From Pseudolysinimonas kribbensis (GTDB lineage: Bacteria > Actinomycetota > Actinomycetes > Actinomycetales > Microbacteriaceae), in NCBI RefSeq assembly GCF_030161895.1, contig NZ_BSVB01000001.1, positions 186,001-250,000 on the forward strand: 64,000 nucleotides of DNA, written 5' to 3'. Position 1 is the stretch's first letter; each line of letters begins with the position of its first letter. The notes below the pieces were generated by a model, which saw only the letters and a program-made list of their open reading frames with translations, was not told the origin of the DNA and searched no databases. Position numbers and translations under genes: made by a program. Below are positions 8,799 to 17,186 of the stretch, in pieces.

Positions 8799-9663
8799 GC
8801 TCGTCGACCAGGAGCCGGGTCGAGCGGATGTGTTCGCGGGTGGAGGCGCCGAAGACGATGGACTCGATGTGGGGCTGCTCCGCGATCCATTCGATCGCCT
8901 CGCGCGGCGGGATTGCCCCCGACGCGAAGGCGGACATCGCCACCGCCCGGAAGCGCCTCGTCTCGAGCGCCCGCTGATAGCCCTCGAGCCCGCCCGACAT
9001 GCGGAAGCCGATCTTGTTGATGTTCGCGCACACGATCGGATTCTCCAGACCCGCGGCATCGAGGGAGTCGAGCAGCATCGGCAGGTTCATCGTGATGAAG
9101 CCCGGCTCCGCGTCATAGCGCCGGCGCACATGGCGGGCGAAGATCGTGAACGCCTCGGTGAAACCCAACCCGAGCAGCATGTCGACGACGACGTTCTGGA
9201 GCCAGATCACGGGCGTCCGCAGGCCGCTGAACATGCGCATCTCGGCGTCCACGAGCAGGGTGATGATCCCCTCGACGTCCTTGCGGGCCAGTGAGCGACC
9301 GCCGCGCACGGCCGCGTTGATGAGGCCCTCCTCGGGCAGGAAGCGGCGTACCGCCCCCAGCATCCCGTTCTCCGTGACGGCGTCGGCGTACTTGTGCGCG
9401 TACGGCATGCCGGGGAAGAAGGTGAACCGGTCGTACCGGCCGGGATCGGCGCGGACCCGGTCGGCGACGGCGGCGATCCGGTCGTGCGTCGTGCACATGA
9501 ACGTGGTGATGCCCTCGTCGTACGCCGCGTCGAGGACATCCATGACCGCATCGATGTGCTGGAACCGCATCGCCTGCGAACGCGCCTTCTCCTCCGACAT
9601 GTGGTTCACGCCGAAGAACTGGTTGTCGCCGAAGAGGAGGCGGTCCATCCGGTAGTCGCTCAC
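8785..9663 (-). CDS. Conserved EPS-locus protein of unknown function
   Basis: A 292-aa soluble protein that I do not assign to a characterised family. It begins with MDRLLFGDNQFFGVNHMSEE and contains AAYDEGITTFMCTTHDRI, FPGMPYAHKY and, near the end, EWIAEQPHIESIVFGAST. The alternation of strands and helices and the terminal 'IVFGASTREHI' resemble a TIM barrel distantly like aldo-keto reductases, but no catalytic tetrad can be placed. It is coupled by ATGA overlap to the upstream Gfo/Idh dehydrogenase gene, so the two probably act on one sugar intermediate. Confidence 0.6.
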   Translation of the reverse strand: MSDYRMDRLLFGDNQFFGVNHMSEEKARSQAMRFQHIDAVMDVLDAAYDEGITTFMCTTHDRIAAVADRVRADPGRYDRFTFFPGMPYAHKYADAVTENGMLGAVRRFLPEEGLINAAVRGGRSLARKDVEGIITLLVDAEMRMFSGLRTPVIWLQNVVVDMLLGLGFTEAFTIFARHVRRRYDAEPGFITMNLPMLLDSLDAAGLENPIVCANINKIGFRMSGGLEGYQRALETRRFRAVAMSAFASGAIPPREAIEWIAEQPHIESIVFGASTREHIRSTRLLVDELIPR

Positions 9664-10748
9664 GCGCGCTGCCTCCTCGATCCCCGGCGGGTCGCATCAG
9701 GCGCGGCCGCGGCCTCATCCCGTGTCGAGGGTCCCTTCGCGGCATCCAGGGTGAGCAGCTCGAGCGCCCGATCGGTGAGCGCCGCGCTGTCGAAGGTGTT
9801 GGTCCCGGCCGTATCGCCGCGGGCGACACGCTGCACGAAGTGGTCCAGCTGGGCGCTGTACTCCTCTCCGCGAAGGTAGAACCAGACCGGATCGGTGAGC
9901 TCCGTCGTGTATTTGACGGTCCATCCGCGCTCATACCCCGGGAGCTCCGGTGCCGTGTCGCGCCGATAGAGCTGGACCTCCTGGCGGTCGGCGTGGATGC
10001 GGCCCGCCGTCCCCGAGATCGTGATCATCGTCGTCATCTTGCGATAGGACTCATCCGACCAGTTGACCGACAGCTGCGCGTGCGATCCGTCCGGGTAGTA
10101 GAGAGTGCTGTAGACCTCGTCCTCGGTGTCCGCCGAGAAGACGGAGCCGAGCACCGTGCCGCCGACGGCGTTCGGAGCGCCCGCGTACCAGGTCAGCAGA
10201 TCGAGCGGATGCGCCGCGTAATCGTAGAGCGCGCCACCGCCCTCCTCGCGGCGACTGCGCCACGTGGAGCCCTTGGCGCGCAGCACGACGGGTCCGTACG
10301 CCTCCGCCGCAAGGTGGGTGACTCTCCCGATCGCGCCGGCGTCGAGCAGGCGCTTGACCTCGCGGAACGCGCCGACGAAACGATTGTGATAGCCGACCTG
10401 GGTGACGAGGCCGCGCTGCCGCGCCAGCCCGGCGAGTCCGGCGGAGTCGGCGGCACTCATGCACAGCGGCTTCTCGCAGAACACGCCGAGCCCGTGCTCG
10501 AGGGCCTGCCGCACCATGGGAGCGTGCAGCCGCGTCGGCGTCGCGATGATGAGCGCGTCGAGCTCGACCTTCGCGAGAGCGGCGTCGACGTCTCGGAAGG
10601 TCGGCAGGCCTGTGTACTTCTCCAGCACGTCGAGGACATAGCCGGTCGTGTCGACGACGGCACCCACGCGGACGTCGGGATGCGCCTGGATCATCGCCAG
10701 GTGCGACATCCCCATCTTGCCGAGGCCCACGACGCCCACGCTGATCAT
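9660..10748 (-). CDS. Gfo/Idh/MocA-family sugar dehydrogenase
   Basis: A 362-aa NAD(P)-dependent oxidoreductase. It has an N-terminal Rossmann motif VGVVGLGKMGMSHL (GxGxxG), CEKPLCMS with the family's catalytic lysine near residue 96, and a C-terminal domain with YDYAAHPLDLLTW. Relatives oxidise or reduce nucleotide-sugar or myo-inositol hydroxyls. It sits between a glycosyltransferase and the unknown 292-aa gene with 4-nt overlaps on both sides, indicating one transcript that makes and transfers an unusual EPS sugar (inference). Confidence 0.85.
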   Translation of the reverse strand: MISVGVVGLGKMGMSHLAMIQAHPDVRVGAVVDTTGYVLDVLEKYTGLPTFRDVDAALAKVELDALIIATPTRLHAPMVRQALEHGLGVFCEKPLCMSAADSAGLAGLARQRGLVTQVGYHNRFVGAFREVKRLLDAGAIGRVTHLAAEAYGPVVLRAKGSTWRSRREEGGGALYDYAAHPLDLLTWYAGAPNAVGGTVLGSVFSADTEDEVYSTLYYPDGSHAQLSVNWSDESYRKMTTMITISGTAGRIHADRQEVQLYRRDTAPELPGYERGWTVKYTTELTDPVWFYLRGEEYSAQLDHFVQRVARGDTAGTNTFDSAALTDRALELLTLDAAKGPSTRDEAAAAPDATRRGSRRQRA

Positions 10749-11913
10749 GCGTTCTCCCTGGGTAGGCGCCGGTCGCCCGGTGGCAGCTGTGAGGCCAGGA
10801 GATCCTCATATTGCCCGGCGACGTGCTCCCATGTGAACTCCTCGGCGTGCCGGCGGCGCGCGGAGGCCGCGAGCGCGGCCCGTCCGTCCGGGTCGCCGAG
10901 GAACGATGTGATTCGCTCGTCGGCATCGTCGGCGTCCCGGAAGTAGAGGGCCGCGTCGCCCGCGACCCAGCGGTTGTAGACGTTGTCGTGCGCGATCACC
11001 GGATTGCCGGCGGCGAGGGCCTCGACCAGCGACGGATTGGTGCCCCCCACCGTGTGGCCGTGCAGATAACCGACCGAGTGGAATCGCAGTGCCGCCACCT
11101 CCGCGGGGGCGTACACCGAGCCCAGGAAGACCACCTCGTCGCTCGCCGCATCGACGACCGCGCGATGATACGCGTCCGACTGCGGGAGATAGTCGCCGAG
11201 GATCGCCAGACGCAGACCACGAGGCCGGGCGGAGAACGCCCGCACGAGCTCGAGGATCGAGTTCTCGGGAATGGGGCGGCAGATCAGGGTCAGGTACTCC
11301 CCGGCTCCAGCCCACGCCGACGCACGGGCTCGGCCGACGCCGTCACCACCTGGTCGGCGCCGTAGGTGATGGTGACGAGCTTGGACCTCGTGGCCTTGCG
11401 TTCCAGGTGCCGCTCGATCTCGGGGTGGTCGGCGATCAGGCGGTCCCCCACCCAGCACGCGATGCGTTCATTGACGTAGAGGATCGCCTGCTTCATGAAC
11501 CCCCAGCGGGCGCGCGACCACTCGATGCCGTCCATGTTGATGACGTTGCGCAACCCGCGACGGCGCTGCGAGATGTTGAAGACGGCCGTGTTGTACCCGA
11601 AGGTGAGAGTCAGATCGCGGTGCCGGACCGCGTGCCGGATGGACCTCCAGTCGAATGCCGACGTGCCGAGCCACCCGTCGCGCGGGACCGGGATGGTCAC
11701 CAGCTCGATGCCCTGCCATTCGTCCTGGACGACGGGGCCGCGACCCCGCGCCTGGCAGTAGACGACGACGCGCCAGCCGTGCGCCACCAGGTGACGGGCG
11801 ACGTTCTCCGCGGCCGTCTCGAAGCCGCCGTAGGCCGCGGGGACACCATGGGTTCCGAGGATCCGCACCGTCGGGCGCCCGTCCCGTGAGGGGTGCACCG
11901 GGGAAGCGGACAA
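10745..11913 (-). CDS. Glycosyltransferase, rhamnosyltransferase-like GT4 (frame broken)
   Basis: About 389 aa after one correction. The N-terminal part has VRILGTHGVPAAYGGFETAA and GIEWSRARWGFMKQ (DUF1972-type domain). The C-terminal part has LICRPIPENSILELVRAF and GHTVGGTNPSLVEALAAGNP, the nucleotide-sugar binding half. The C-run at 11299-11302 (plus strand) needs one more base to join GLEPG to EYLTLI. The TTG at 11913 is preferred over the GTG at 11898 because GAGGAG stands 4 nt before the TTG. It is the first gene of a three-gene leftward unit. Confidence 0.8.
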
Positions 11914-12013
11914 GGGTCTCCTCGAGTCGGCGTGGATCCAACGCGGGACGCTCCCCCTGACGGCGAACCCGCTTTCGAGGGTAATGCAGAGGTGCCGATG
12001 ACGACCCGCGCCG

Positions 12014-12030
12014 CCCCCCACTCTGGGGGT
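12014..12030. promoter_or_regulatory. CCCCC-N5-GGGGG inverted repeat in divergent intergenic region
   Basis: CCCCC (12015-12019), ACTCT, GGGGG (12025-12029) stands 30 bp before the ATG at 12059, between divergent EPS genes. It shares the form CCCCA-x-T-xx-GGGG with the repeat at 4482-4494, suggesting a common regulator. Confidence 0.4.
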
Positions 12031-12058
12031 GCGGGCACCGCGCCCCCACAATGGACGC

Positions 12059-13039
12059 ATGAACCCGCCCGTGTCGTTCGTCACCGTCGTCTTCGGGGCC
12101 GAGCTCGGGCTGCTCGAGTTGCAGGCGCGCTCCTTGGCGCGTCATCTCGCCGACTCGGCCCTGTCGGAGGTCGTCGTCATCGACAACGACTGGCGGCCGC
12201 TGTCACGACGGGCGCTCGCGCGGTTGAGAGCCGCGTACGGCCCCCTCGCCGATCGCCTGCGGGTCGTTCGGACCGGTGAGATCGCGTCGAGCATGCCGCC
12301 GACCATCGGCTGGCGCAGCCAGCAGATCGCCAAGCTCCTCATCGCGCGAACGATCTCGACGCCGCATTACGTCCTGCTGGATGCGAAGAACCACCTCATC
12401 CGCGATGCCGTCCTGGAGGACTTCGTGGCCCCGGACGGCCGCGCACGCGGAGCGACGCATCCATACACGGCGCACCCGCTCCGACCCCAGCTGGATCGTG
12501 CCCTGCGGTACGCGGGAGGTACGGATGCCGCGATCGAGGCGGCCCACGACGACTTCCTCCCGACGGCGACGCCGTTCGTCATGCGCACCGAGATCGTCCG
12601 GGCGATGATCGACGACATCGAGAGGGCATCCGGCACACCCTTCGCGGAGGAGTTCGAGCGCCAGGAGCTGACCGAGTTCTTCCTGTACGGCGCGTGGCTG
12701 ACGGTGCGGGGCCTGGGCGTCGAGGCGGTGTACGACGGGGTCCCCCTGCCCTCCCCCACGGTCTGGCCGCGTCAGCGCCACGGCGTAGAGGGGGTGGACT
12801 CCACCATCTCCGAGGCGGAGGCCGTCGATTCGGCGTTCTTCGCCGTGCACCGGACAGCGCTCGCGCGAGGCGACCGGAGAGCGCGCGCGCGGATCGCCGC
12901 CTTCTGGTCGATGCGCGAGGTCTTCGCGGACGAGCGTGCAGCGCGGCGCTTCATCGCCGCCTTCCGCCGGCGCTACTTTCCCGCGATGCTCGCGAAGAAG
13001 CTCCACGAGCGGCTCGAGCGGCGTGGGGTGCGCGGTTAG
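12059..13039 (+). CDS. DUF6492-like putative glycosyltransferase
   Basis: A 326-aa protein. The N-terminus (PPVSFVTVVFGAELGLLELQ, then VVVIDND) has a GT-A-like layout, and PHYVLLDAKNHLIR near residue 105 is typical of DUF6492-type proteins found in polysaccharide loci. No further characterised motif is seen. It diverges from the three-gene glycosyltransferase unit and converges with the kinase gene, overlapping its 3' end by 4 nt. The function is probably sugar transfer, inferred mainly from context. Confidence 0.6.
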   Translation: MNPPVSFVTVVFGAELGLLELQARSLARHLADSALSEVVVIDNDWRPLSRRALARLRAAYGPLADRLRVVRTGEIASSMPPTIGWRSQQIAKLLIARTISTPHYVLLDAKNHLIRDAVLEDFVAPDGRARGATHPYTAHPLRPQLDRALRYAGGTDAAIEAAHDDFLPTATPFVMRTEIVRAMIDDIERASGTPFAEEFERQELTEFFLYGAWLTVRGLGVEAVYDGVPLPSPTVWPRQRHGVEGVDSTISEAEAVDSAFFAVHRTALARGDRRARARIAAFWSMREVFADERAARRFIAAFRRRYFPAMLAKKLHERLERRGVRG

Positions 13040-14418
13040 CTCTCGGCCTCGACGGCCGTCGGCGTCCGGTAGTAGTAGCGCGAACGCGACGCCCGGGGCG
13101 TCTTCACGTTGTTGAGGATCAGACCGACGACGCGGGCTCCCGCCGCCTCCAGCTGATGGACGGTCTGAGCCGCTTGCGACTGGCGCGTCCGCCGCGCGTC
13201 GATCACGATGACGACCCCGTCGACGATGGGAGCCAGGAGAGCCGCGTCGGCGACGCTGAGGACCGGCGGCGAGTCGATGATCACGAGCTCGTATGCCGCC
13301 AGACCCTCGTCGAGCAGACGGCGCATCGCCCCGGACGTGAGGACGTCCGCCGGATTGGGCGGAATGGGACCGGACGGCAGCACGTCGAGATCCGAGTCCG
13401 CCCAGCCGAGCTTCGCCCGCTCGAACGGGAGCTCGCCCAGCAGCACGTTGGTCAAGCCGACGCTGCCCTCGACGCCGAGATAGTCGCCGACCCGAGGACG
13501 CCGCAGGTCGGCATCGACGATGACGACCGACGAGACCCCCGACATGGCATACGCGAGGTTGGCCGCCACGGTCGTCTTGCCGTCGCCGGGAAGGGCGGAG
13601 GTGACGAGCAGACTGCGAAGCGGATGCGAGAGCGATGCGTAGGCGAGCGATGACCGGACCCTGCGGGCGTCCTCCGCCGTCTGCCCGAGTGGATCGCGTT
13701 CGACGGGAAGGCCCCGCCCCTTCCGCGGAGCGCGTGAGATCGTGCCGAGGACGGGACGGTCGAGGATGCGGGTGAGGGTGTCGACCGAGCGGATCCGGGT
13801 GTCCAGTGCCGTCACGGCGATGGCGATGAGGACACCGAGGAGGAGGCCGATCAGAAGGCCGATCGCGCTGTCCCGTGTCTTGTTCGGCAGCGCCTGGACC
13901 CGGGGCACGACGGCACGGTCGATGACCTCGGCCTTGACCGTCGGCGTCGCGTCGGCGCCGGTGGGCGCGATCTCACGGACGACGTCCACCAGGCTCGTCG
14001 TGACCGCGTTCGCCACCCGTGCCGCCATCCGCGGGTCGGGCGACGCGGCCTGCACCTCCAGCACCACGGTGCTCTGCGGGATCGAGATCTGCAGAGTGCG
14101 GGCGAGGAGCCTCGGCGTCGTGTCAAGCCCGAGATCGTCGATCACGGGCTGCAGGACCCGGGAGGAGGTGGCGAGCTGCGCGAACGACAGCATCTGGTTC
14201 TGCGTGTACGTCGAGCCCTGGTTCAGGTCGATCGCATCGCCGCCCTGATTGAGGGTGAAGTAGAGCGAAGCCGTCGACTGGAAGATCGGGGTGGCCGACG
14301 CGGACACCCCGAACGCGACCCCGGCGCCCGCGATGCCGAGTGCCACGACGAGCCACCACAGCCTGCGCAGCGCACCGACGACGCGCATCGCCGTCCACGC
14401 CGACGTATCGGGGTTCAC
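13036..14418 (-). CDS. Wzz/BY-kinase fusion: polysaccharide tyrosine autokinase
   Basis: A 460-aa co-polymerase/kinase fusion. The N-terminal Wzz part has two membrane spans (RLWWLVVALGIAGAGVAFG and AIGLLIGLLLGVLIAIAV) around an extracytoplasmic loop. The C-terminal kinase has Walker A SALPGDGKTTVAANLAYA, Walker A' VVIVDADLRRP and Walker B YELVIIDSPP. The tail SRYYYRTP is the tyrosine cluster that is autophosphorylated. It controls EPS chain length and assembly. The GTG at 14418 is chosen because GGAAGGGG lies just upstream. Confidence 0.9.
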   Translation of the reverse strand: MNPDTSAWTAMRVVGALRRLWWLVVALGIAGAGVAFGVSASATPIFQSTASLYFTLNQGGDAIDLNQGSTYTQNQMLSFAQLATSSRVLQPVIDDLGLDTTPRLLARTLQISIPQSTVVLEVQAASPDPRMAARVANAVTTSLVDVVREIAPTGADATPTVKAEVIDRAVVPRVQALPNKTRDSAIGLLIGLLLGVLIAIAVTALDTRIRSVDTLTRILDRPVLGTISRAPRKGRGLPVERDPLGQTAEDARRVRSSLAYASLSHPLRSLLVTSALPGDGKTTVAANLAYAMSGVSSVVIVDADLRRPRVGDYLGVEGSVGLTNVLLGELPFERAKLGWADSDLDVLPSGPIPPNPADVLTSGAMRRLLDEGLAAYELVIIDSPPVLSVADAALLAPIVDGVVIVIDARRTRQSQAAQTVHQLEAAGARVVGLILNNVKTPRASRSRYYYRTPTAVEAES

Positions 14419-14539
14419 AGCCGCCCCTTCCGTAGGACTCTGCACCCCGGGGAGTGACTGGAGCGGGGTCGACGACAGGGCGATGGTACAGTACCCGCGT
14501 CCTGCTCTAGTCCAGCAACCCGCACGGAGCCGCCCTTCT

Positions 14540-15901
14540 GTGAGCGCCCTGTTCTCCACGGCGGCCCGGGTGCTGACCATGTGCGTCTCGCTCGTGTGCG
14601 GGGTCCTCTCAGCGCGCCTCGTCATCGGCGAGGCCGGTGTCGGGCCGTATGCCCTGCTCTCCCTGCTGGTCGCGCTTCCCAGCCTGATCTCCTTCTCCGA
14701 TCTCGGTGCCGGTGCCGTCGTCGTCAACGCGGCGGCGACCTCGCCCGACATCCGCTCCGACGCGCGGCTGACGGGGCTCGTGACCACCGTCGTCCGGGTC
14801 ACATTGCTGTTCGCCGGCACGGTGGCACTCGTGGACCTCGCCCTCTTCGTGACCGGCGGATGGCATCTCGTGCTCGGCAGTGCGGCGGCCGTCCCGGGGG
14901 CGGAGACAGCCGCGTTCGTGTGCGTCCTGATCTTCTGCGTCTCGATCTCGATGGGCGTGTGGCAACGGATCCTGCTGGGACTGGGGCGTAACCCGATCGT
15001 GATCCTGCTCCAGGGCATGATCTCGCCGCTGTCGCTGCTCATCGTGTGGCTGCTGCTCGATGCAGGAACGTCCTCGGTGCGAGCGTTCCTGGCGCTCGGG
15101 ACCTTCCTCGCGACCCTCGTAGTCGCCCTCTGCGGCGTCGTGGTCGCCGATCGGTTCAGCAACCCGCTTCTGCGGACCGCAGCCCGTCGGGTCCTGTGGC
15201 GCCGCCGCTATCCCGGTGCCCGGGTCATGGACGTCGGCTGGCCGATGTTCGCGCAGCTGCTCGCCGCACCGCTCTCGCTCGCCCTGCCGCGCTACATCCT
15301 CGCGCAGACCGCGTCGCATCAGGAGCTCGCCCAGTACGCGCTGGCCGGTCAGGTCTTCTTCGCCGTCCAGGCCCTGATCGGCGCGGCAGGGGTGACGCTC
15401 TGGCCCGCCTTCGCGCGCGCACGAGCGGCCGGTGGCGTGACGCGCGGCGGTCCGTTCCTGCTGTCCGGGCTGTTCGCCGTGGCCGCCGCGGCGGTGACCG
15501 CCATCATGGTCGTCATCGGGCCCTGGTTCTTCTCGATCGTGTCGAAGGACGAGGTCACAGTAGGCATTCCGATCGTCCTCGCCTTCGGAGCGATGACCGT
15601 GGTGCAAGCCGCGCTGTATCCGCTCGGCATGTTCATCATGGACAAGCCCGGGATCCGGTTCCAGGTGGCCCCCGCGCTTCTCGCGGCCGCGTCGACCGTC
15701 GTCCTGTCGGTGTTCGCGGCACCGGCCTGGGGCGTGGTCGGCCCGCTGTTGTCGAACGCAGTGTCGGTGCTGATCATTCAGGTCATCCCGTTCGCCGTCT
15801 ACATCCGGCGGAACCGTGTCCGCCTCTACGGCCCCGCCCGGCCGGTCACGATCGAGGCGACCCAGGAGCAAGCGCGAGGGGATGCACCCGGAAGCGACTG
15901 A
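14540..15901 (+). CDS. Polysaccharide flippase, Wzx/MVF-like
   Basis: A 453-aa membrane protein with about 12 hydrophobic segments, starting VSALFSTAARVLTMCVSLVC and having FSDLGAGAVVVNAAA near residue 50, as in O-antigen flippases of the MATE/MVF clan. It moves the undecaprenyl-linked repeat unit across the membrane. The GTG at 14540 is preceded by a GGAG about 10 nt upstream. An in-frame ATG at 14486 is an alternative but lies over a possible -10. Its 3' end overlaps the convergent polymerase gene by 56 nt. Confidence 0.85.
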   Translation: MSALFSTAARVLTMCVSLVCGVLSARLVIGEAGVGPYALLSLLVALPSLISFSDLGAGAVVVNAAATSPDIRSDARLTGLVTTVVRVTLLFAGTVALVDLALFVTGGWHLVLGSAAAVPGAETAAFVCVLIFCVSISMGVWQRILLGLGRNPIVILLQGMISPLSLLIVWLLLDAGTSSVRAFLALGTFLATLVVALCGVVVADRFSNPLLRTAARRVLWRRRYPGARVMDVGWPMFAQLLAAPLSLALPRYILAQTASHQELAQYALAGQVFFAVQALIGAAGVTLWPAFARARAAGGVTRGGPFLLSGLFAVAAAAVTAIMVVIGPWFFSIVSKDEVTVGIPIVLAFGAMTVVQAALYPLGMFIMDKPGIRFQVAPALLAAASTVVLSVFAAPAWGVVGPLLSNAVSVLIIQVIPFAVYIRRNRVRLYGPARPVTIEATQEQARGDAPGSD

Positions 15902-17135
15902 CGCCACCCTGCTCTCCGGACGGATCGCGGCTGTGGATCAACGACACCGCGAGGCCTCCGACGAACCACAGGAACATGCCGTACTGGGTGATCAGCGCGA
16001 CGCTGAACAGGGCCGGGATCTGCGCGACGAGGCCGATCGACGCCGCGGTGGCGCGATGCGGGATGAGGATCGAGACGATGCCCGCTCCGAGGAGCAGGAC
16101 GAGCACCAGGGCCGGCACGATGCCGAACCGGAGCGCGATGAGCAGCAGCGCATTGTCGATGGTGGCGGCGAACGATCCGAGGTACGTGCCGTTCGCCGTC
16201 ACCGACGACCAGTCATCGGACGACCCGAACGGCTTGAGCTGCGGAAGCAACTGGAGGAGGTCGACCCGGTAGTCGGCGCTTCCGCCGGCCTCCGCGCCGG
16301 CGTCCAGGAAGACGTCGCTGATGAGCGGGACCACGACGAGTGCCGCGACCACGGCGATGATGAGGACGGCGATCCGGGTCGAGGTCCGCAGGCGATGCAG
16401 GAGGACCACGCAGAGAGCGATGGTGATCACCTCGGTGATCAGTCCGATCCGGCTGAACGTCACGACCGTCGCCGCGCCGATGATGACGAGCATCAGGATG
16501 TGCGTGCGCGTGCGCCAGGCCGCGGCCAGGACGAACGCCGTCGACAGGGCGAGCGACGCGCCGAGGGCGATGGAGTGACCGAATGCGCCCTCCGCGCGAA
16601 GCAGGCCGCCTCGGTACTGGAGAGGCGCCCAGACCGAGTAGGACGGGCCGAGAGCCGGCAGCTGGACGAACAGATTGCGGCCGGTCGCGAACTCGAGCAG
16701 AGCCAGGACCGCGGCGAACGTCGCACAGACCGCGATCGCCTTGAAGACGAAGCCGGATGAAACACGGCTCGCGACGATGCGCCCCCAGACATACGGCACC
16801 ACCCACTCCACGACCGCGGTGACGATCGCCGAGAGCGACACCTGACCGACGGCGAACAGGATCGCGCCCAGCCCCGCGAATCCGGCGATGGCCAGGTCCG
16901 GCAGCGCGAACCGCATGCGTGTGACATTGGCGGCGATCCCGGCGAGGGTCACCATGCTGATCGCGGCGAAGAACGAGCCGACCTGGGCTCCGATCCACAC
17001 GGGCACGAAGAACAGGACGAGGCACCACACCACGAACGCGGCACGCGGCACGACGCGGAACAGGAGGATCGCGCTCGCGAACGCGAGCACGCCCAGGAGC
17101 GCGAGGCCCGCCACCCCGAGCGCCGAGTCCCCCAC
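15846..17135 (-). CDS. O-antigen ligase/polymerase-like protein (Wzy)
   Basis: A 429-aa protein with about 11-12 membrane segments and a large extracytoplasmic loop (DVFLDAGAEAGGSADYRVDL region), the layout of Wzy/O-antigen ligase proteins. It also has GGLLRAEGAFGHSIALGASL and TFSRIGLITE. It would polymerise flipped repeat units. The GTG at 17135 is preceded directly by GAGGAGGAGAC. The unusually long 3' overlap with the flippase gene leaves a little doubt about the true C-terminus. Confidence 0.8.
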   Translation of the reverse strand: MGDSALGVAGLALLGVLAFASAILLFRVVPRAAFVVWCLVLFFVPVWIGAQVGSFFAAISMVTLAGIAANVTRMRFALPDLAIAGFAGLGAILFAVGQVSLSAIVTAVVEWVVPYVWGRIVASRVSSGFVFKAIAVCATFAAVLALLEFATGRNLFVQLPALGPSYSVWAPLQYRGGLLRAEGAFGHSIALGASLALSTAFVLAAAWRTRTHILMLVIIGAATVVTFSRIGLITEVITIALCVVLLHRLRTSTRIAVLIIAVVAALVVVPLISDVFLDAGAEAGGSADYRVDLLQLLPQLKPFGSSDDWSSVTANGTYLGSFAATIDNALLLIALRFGIVPALVLVLLLGAGIVSILIPHRATAASIGLVAQIPALFSVALITQYGMFLWFVGGLAVSLIHSRDPSGEQGGVSRFRVHPLALAPGSPRS

Positions 17136-17153
17136 GTCTCCTCCTCGCCGGAT

Positions 17154-17179
17154 GGGATCGGCGCCGCAGCGCCGATCCC
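17154..17179 (-). terminator. Hairpin terminator after the PKD-protein gene
   Basis: A perfect 11-bp stem (17154-17164 with 17169-17179) closes over the loop CGCA directly downstream of the leftward stop at 17187. There is no U-run, as is common in high-GC actinobacteria. Confidence 0.6.
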
Positions 17180-17186
17180 CGCCAGG

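Noticed and set aside
17154..17179. A small RNA downstream of the PKD gene
   Set aside because: The perfect 11-bp hairpin is adequately explained as the terminator of the gene; no separate promoter was seen.
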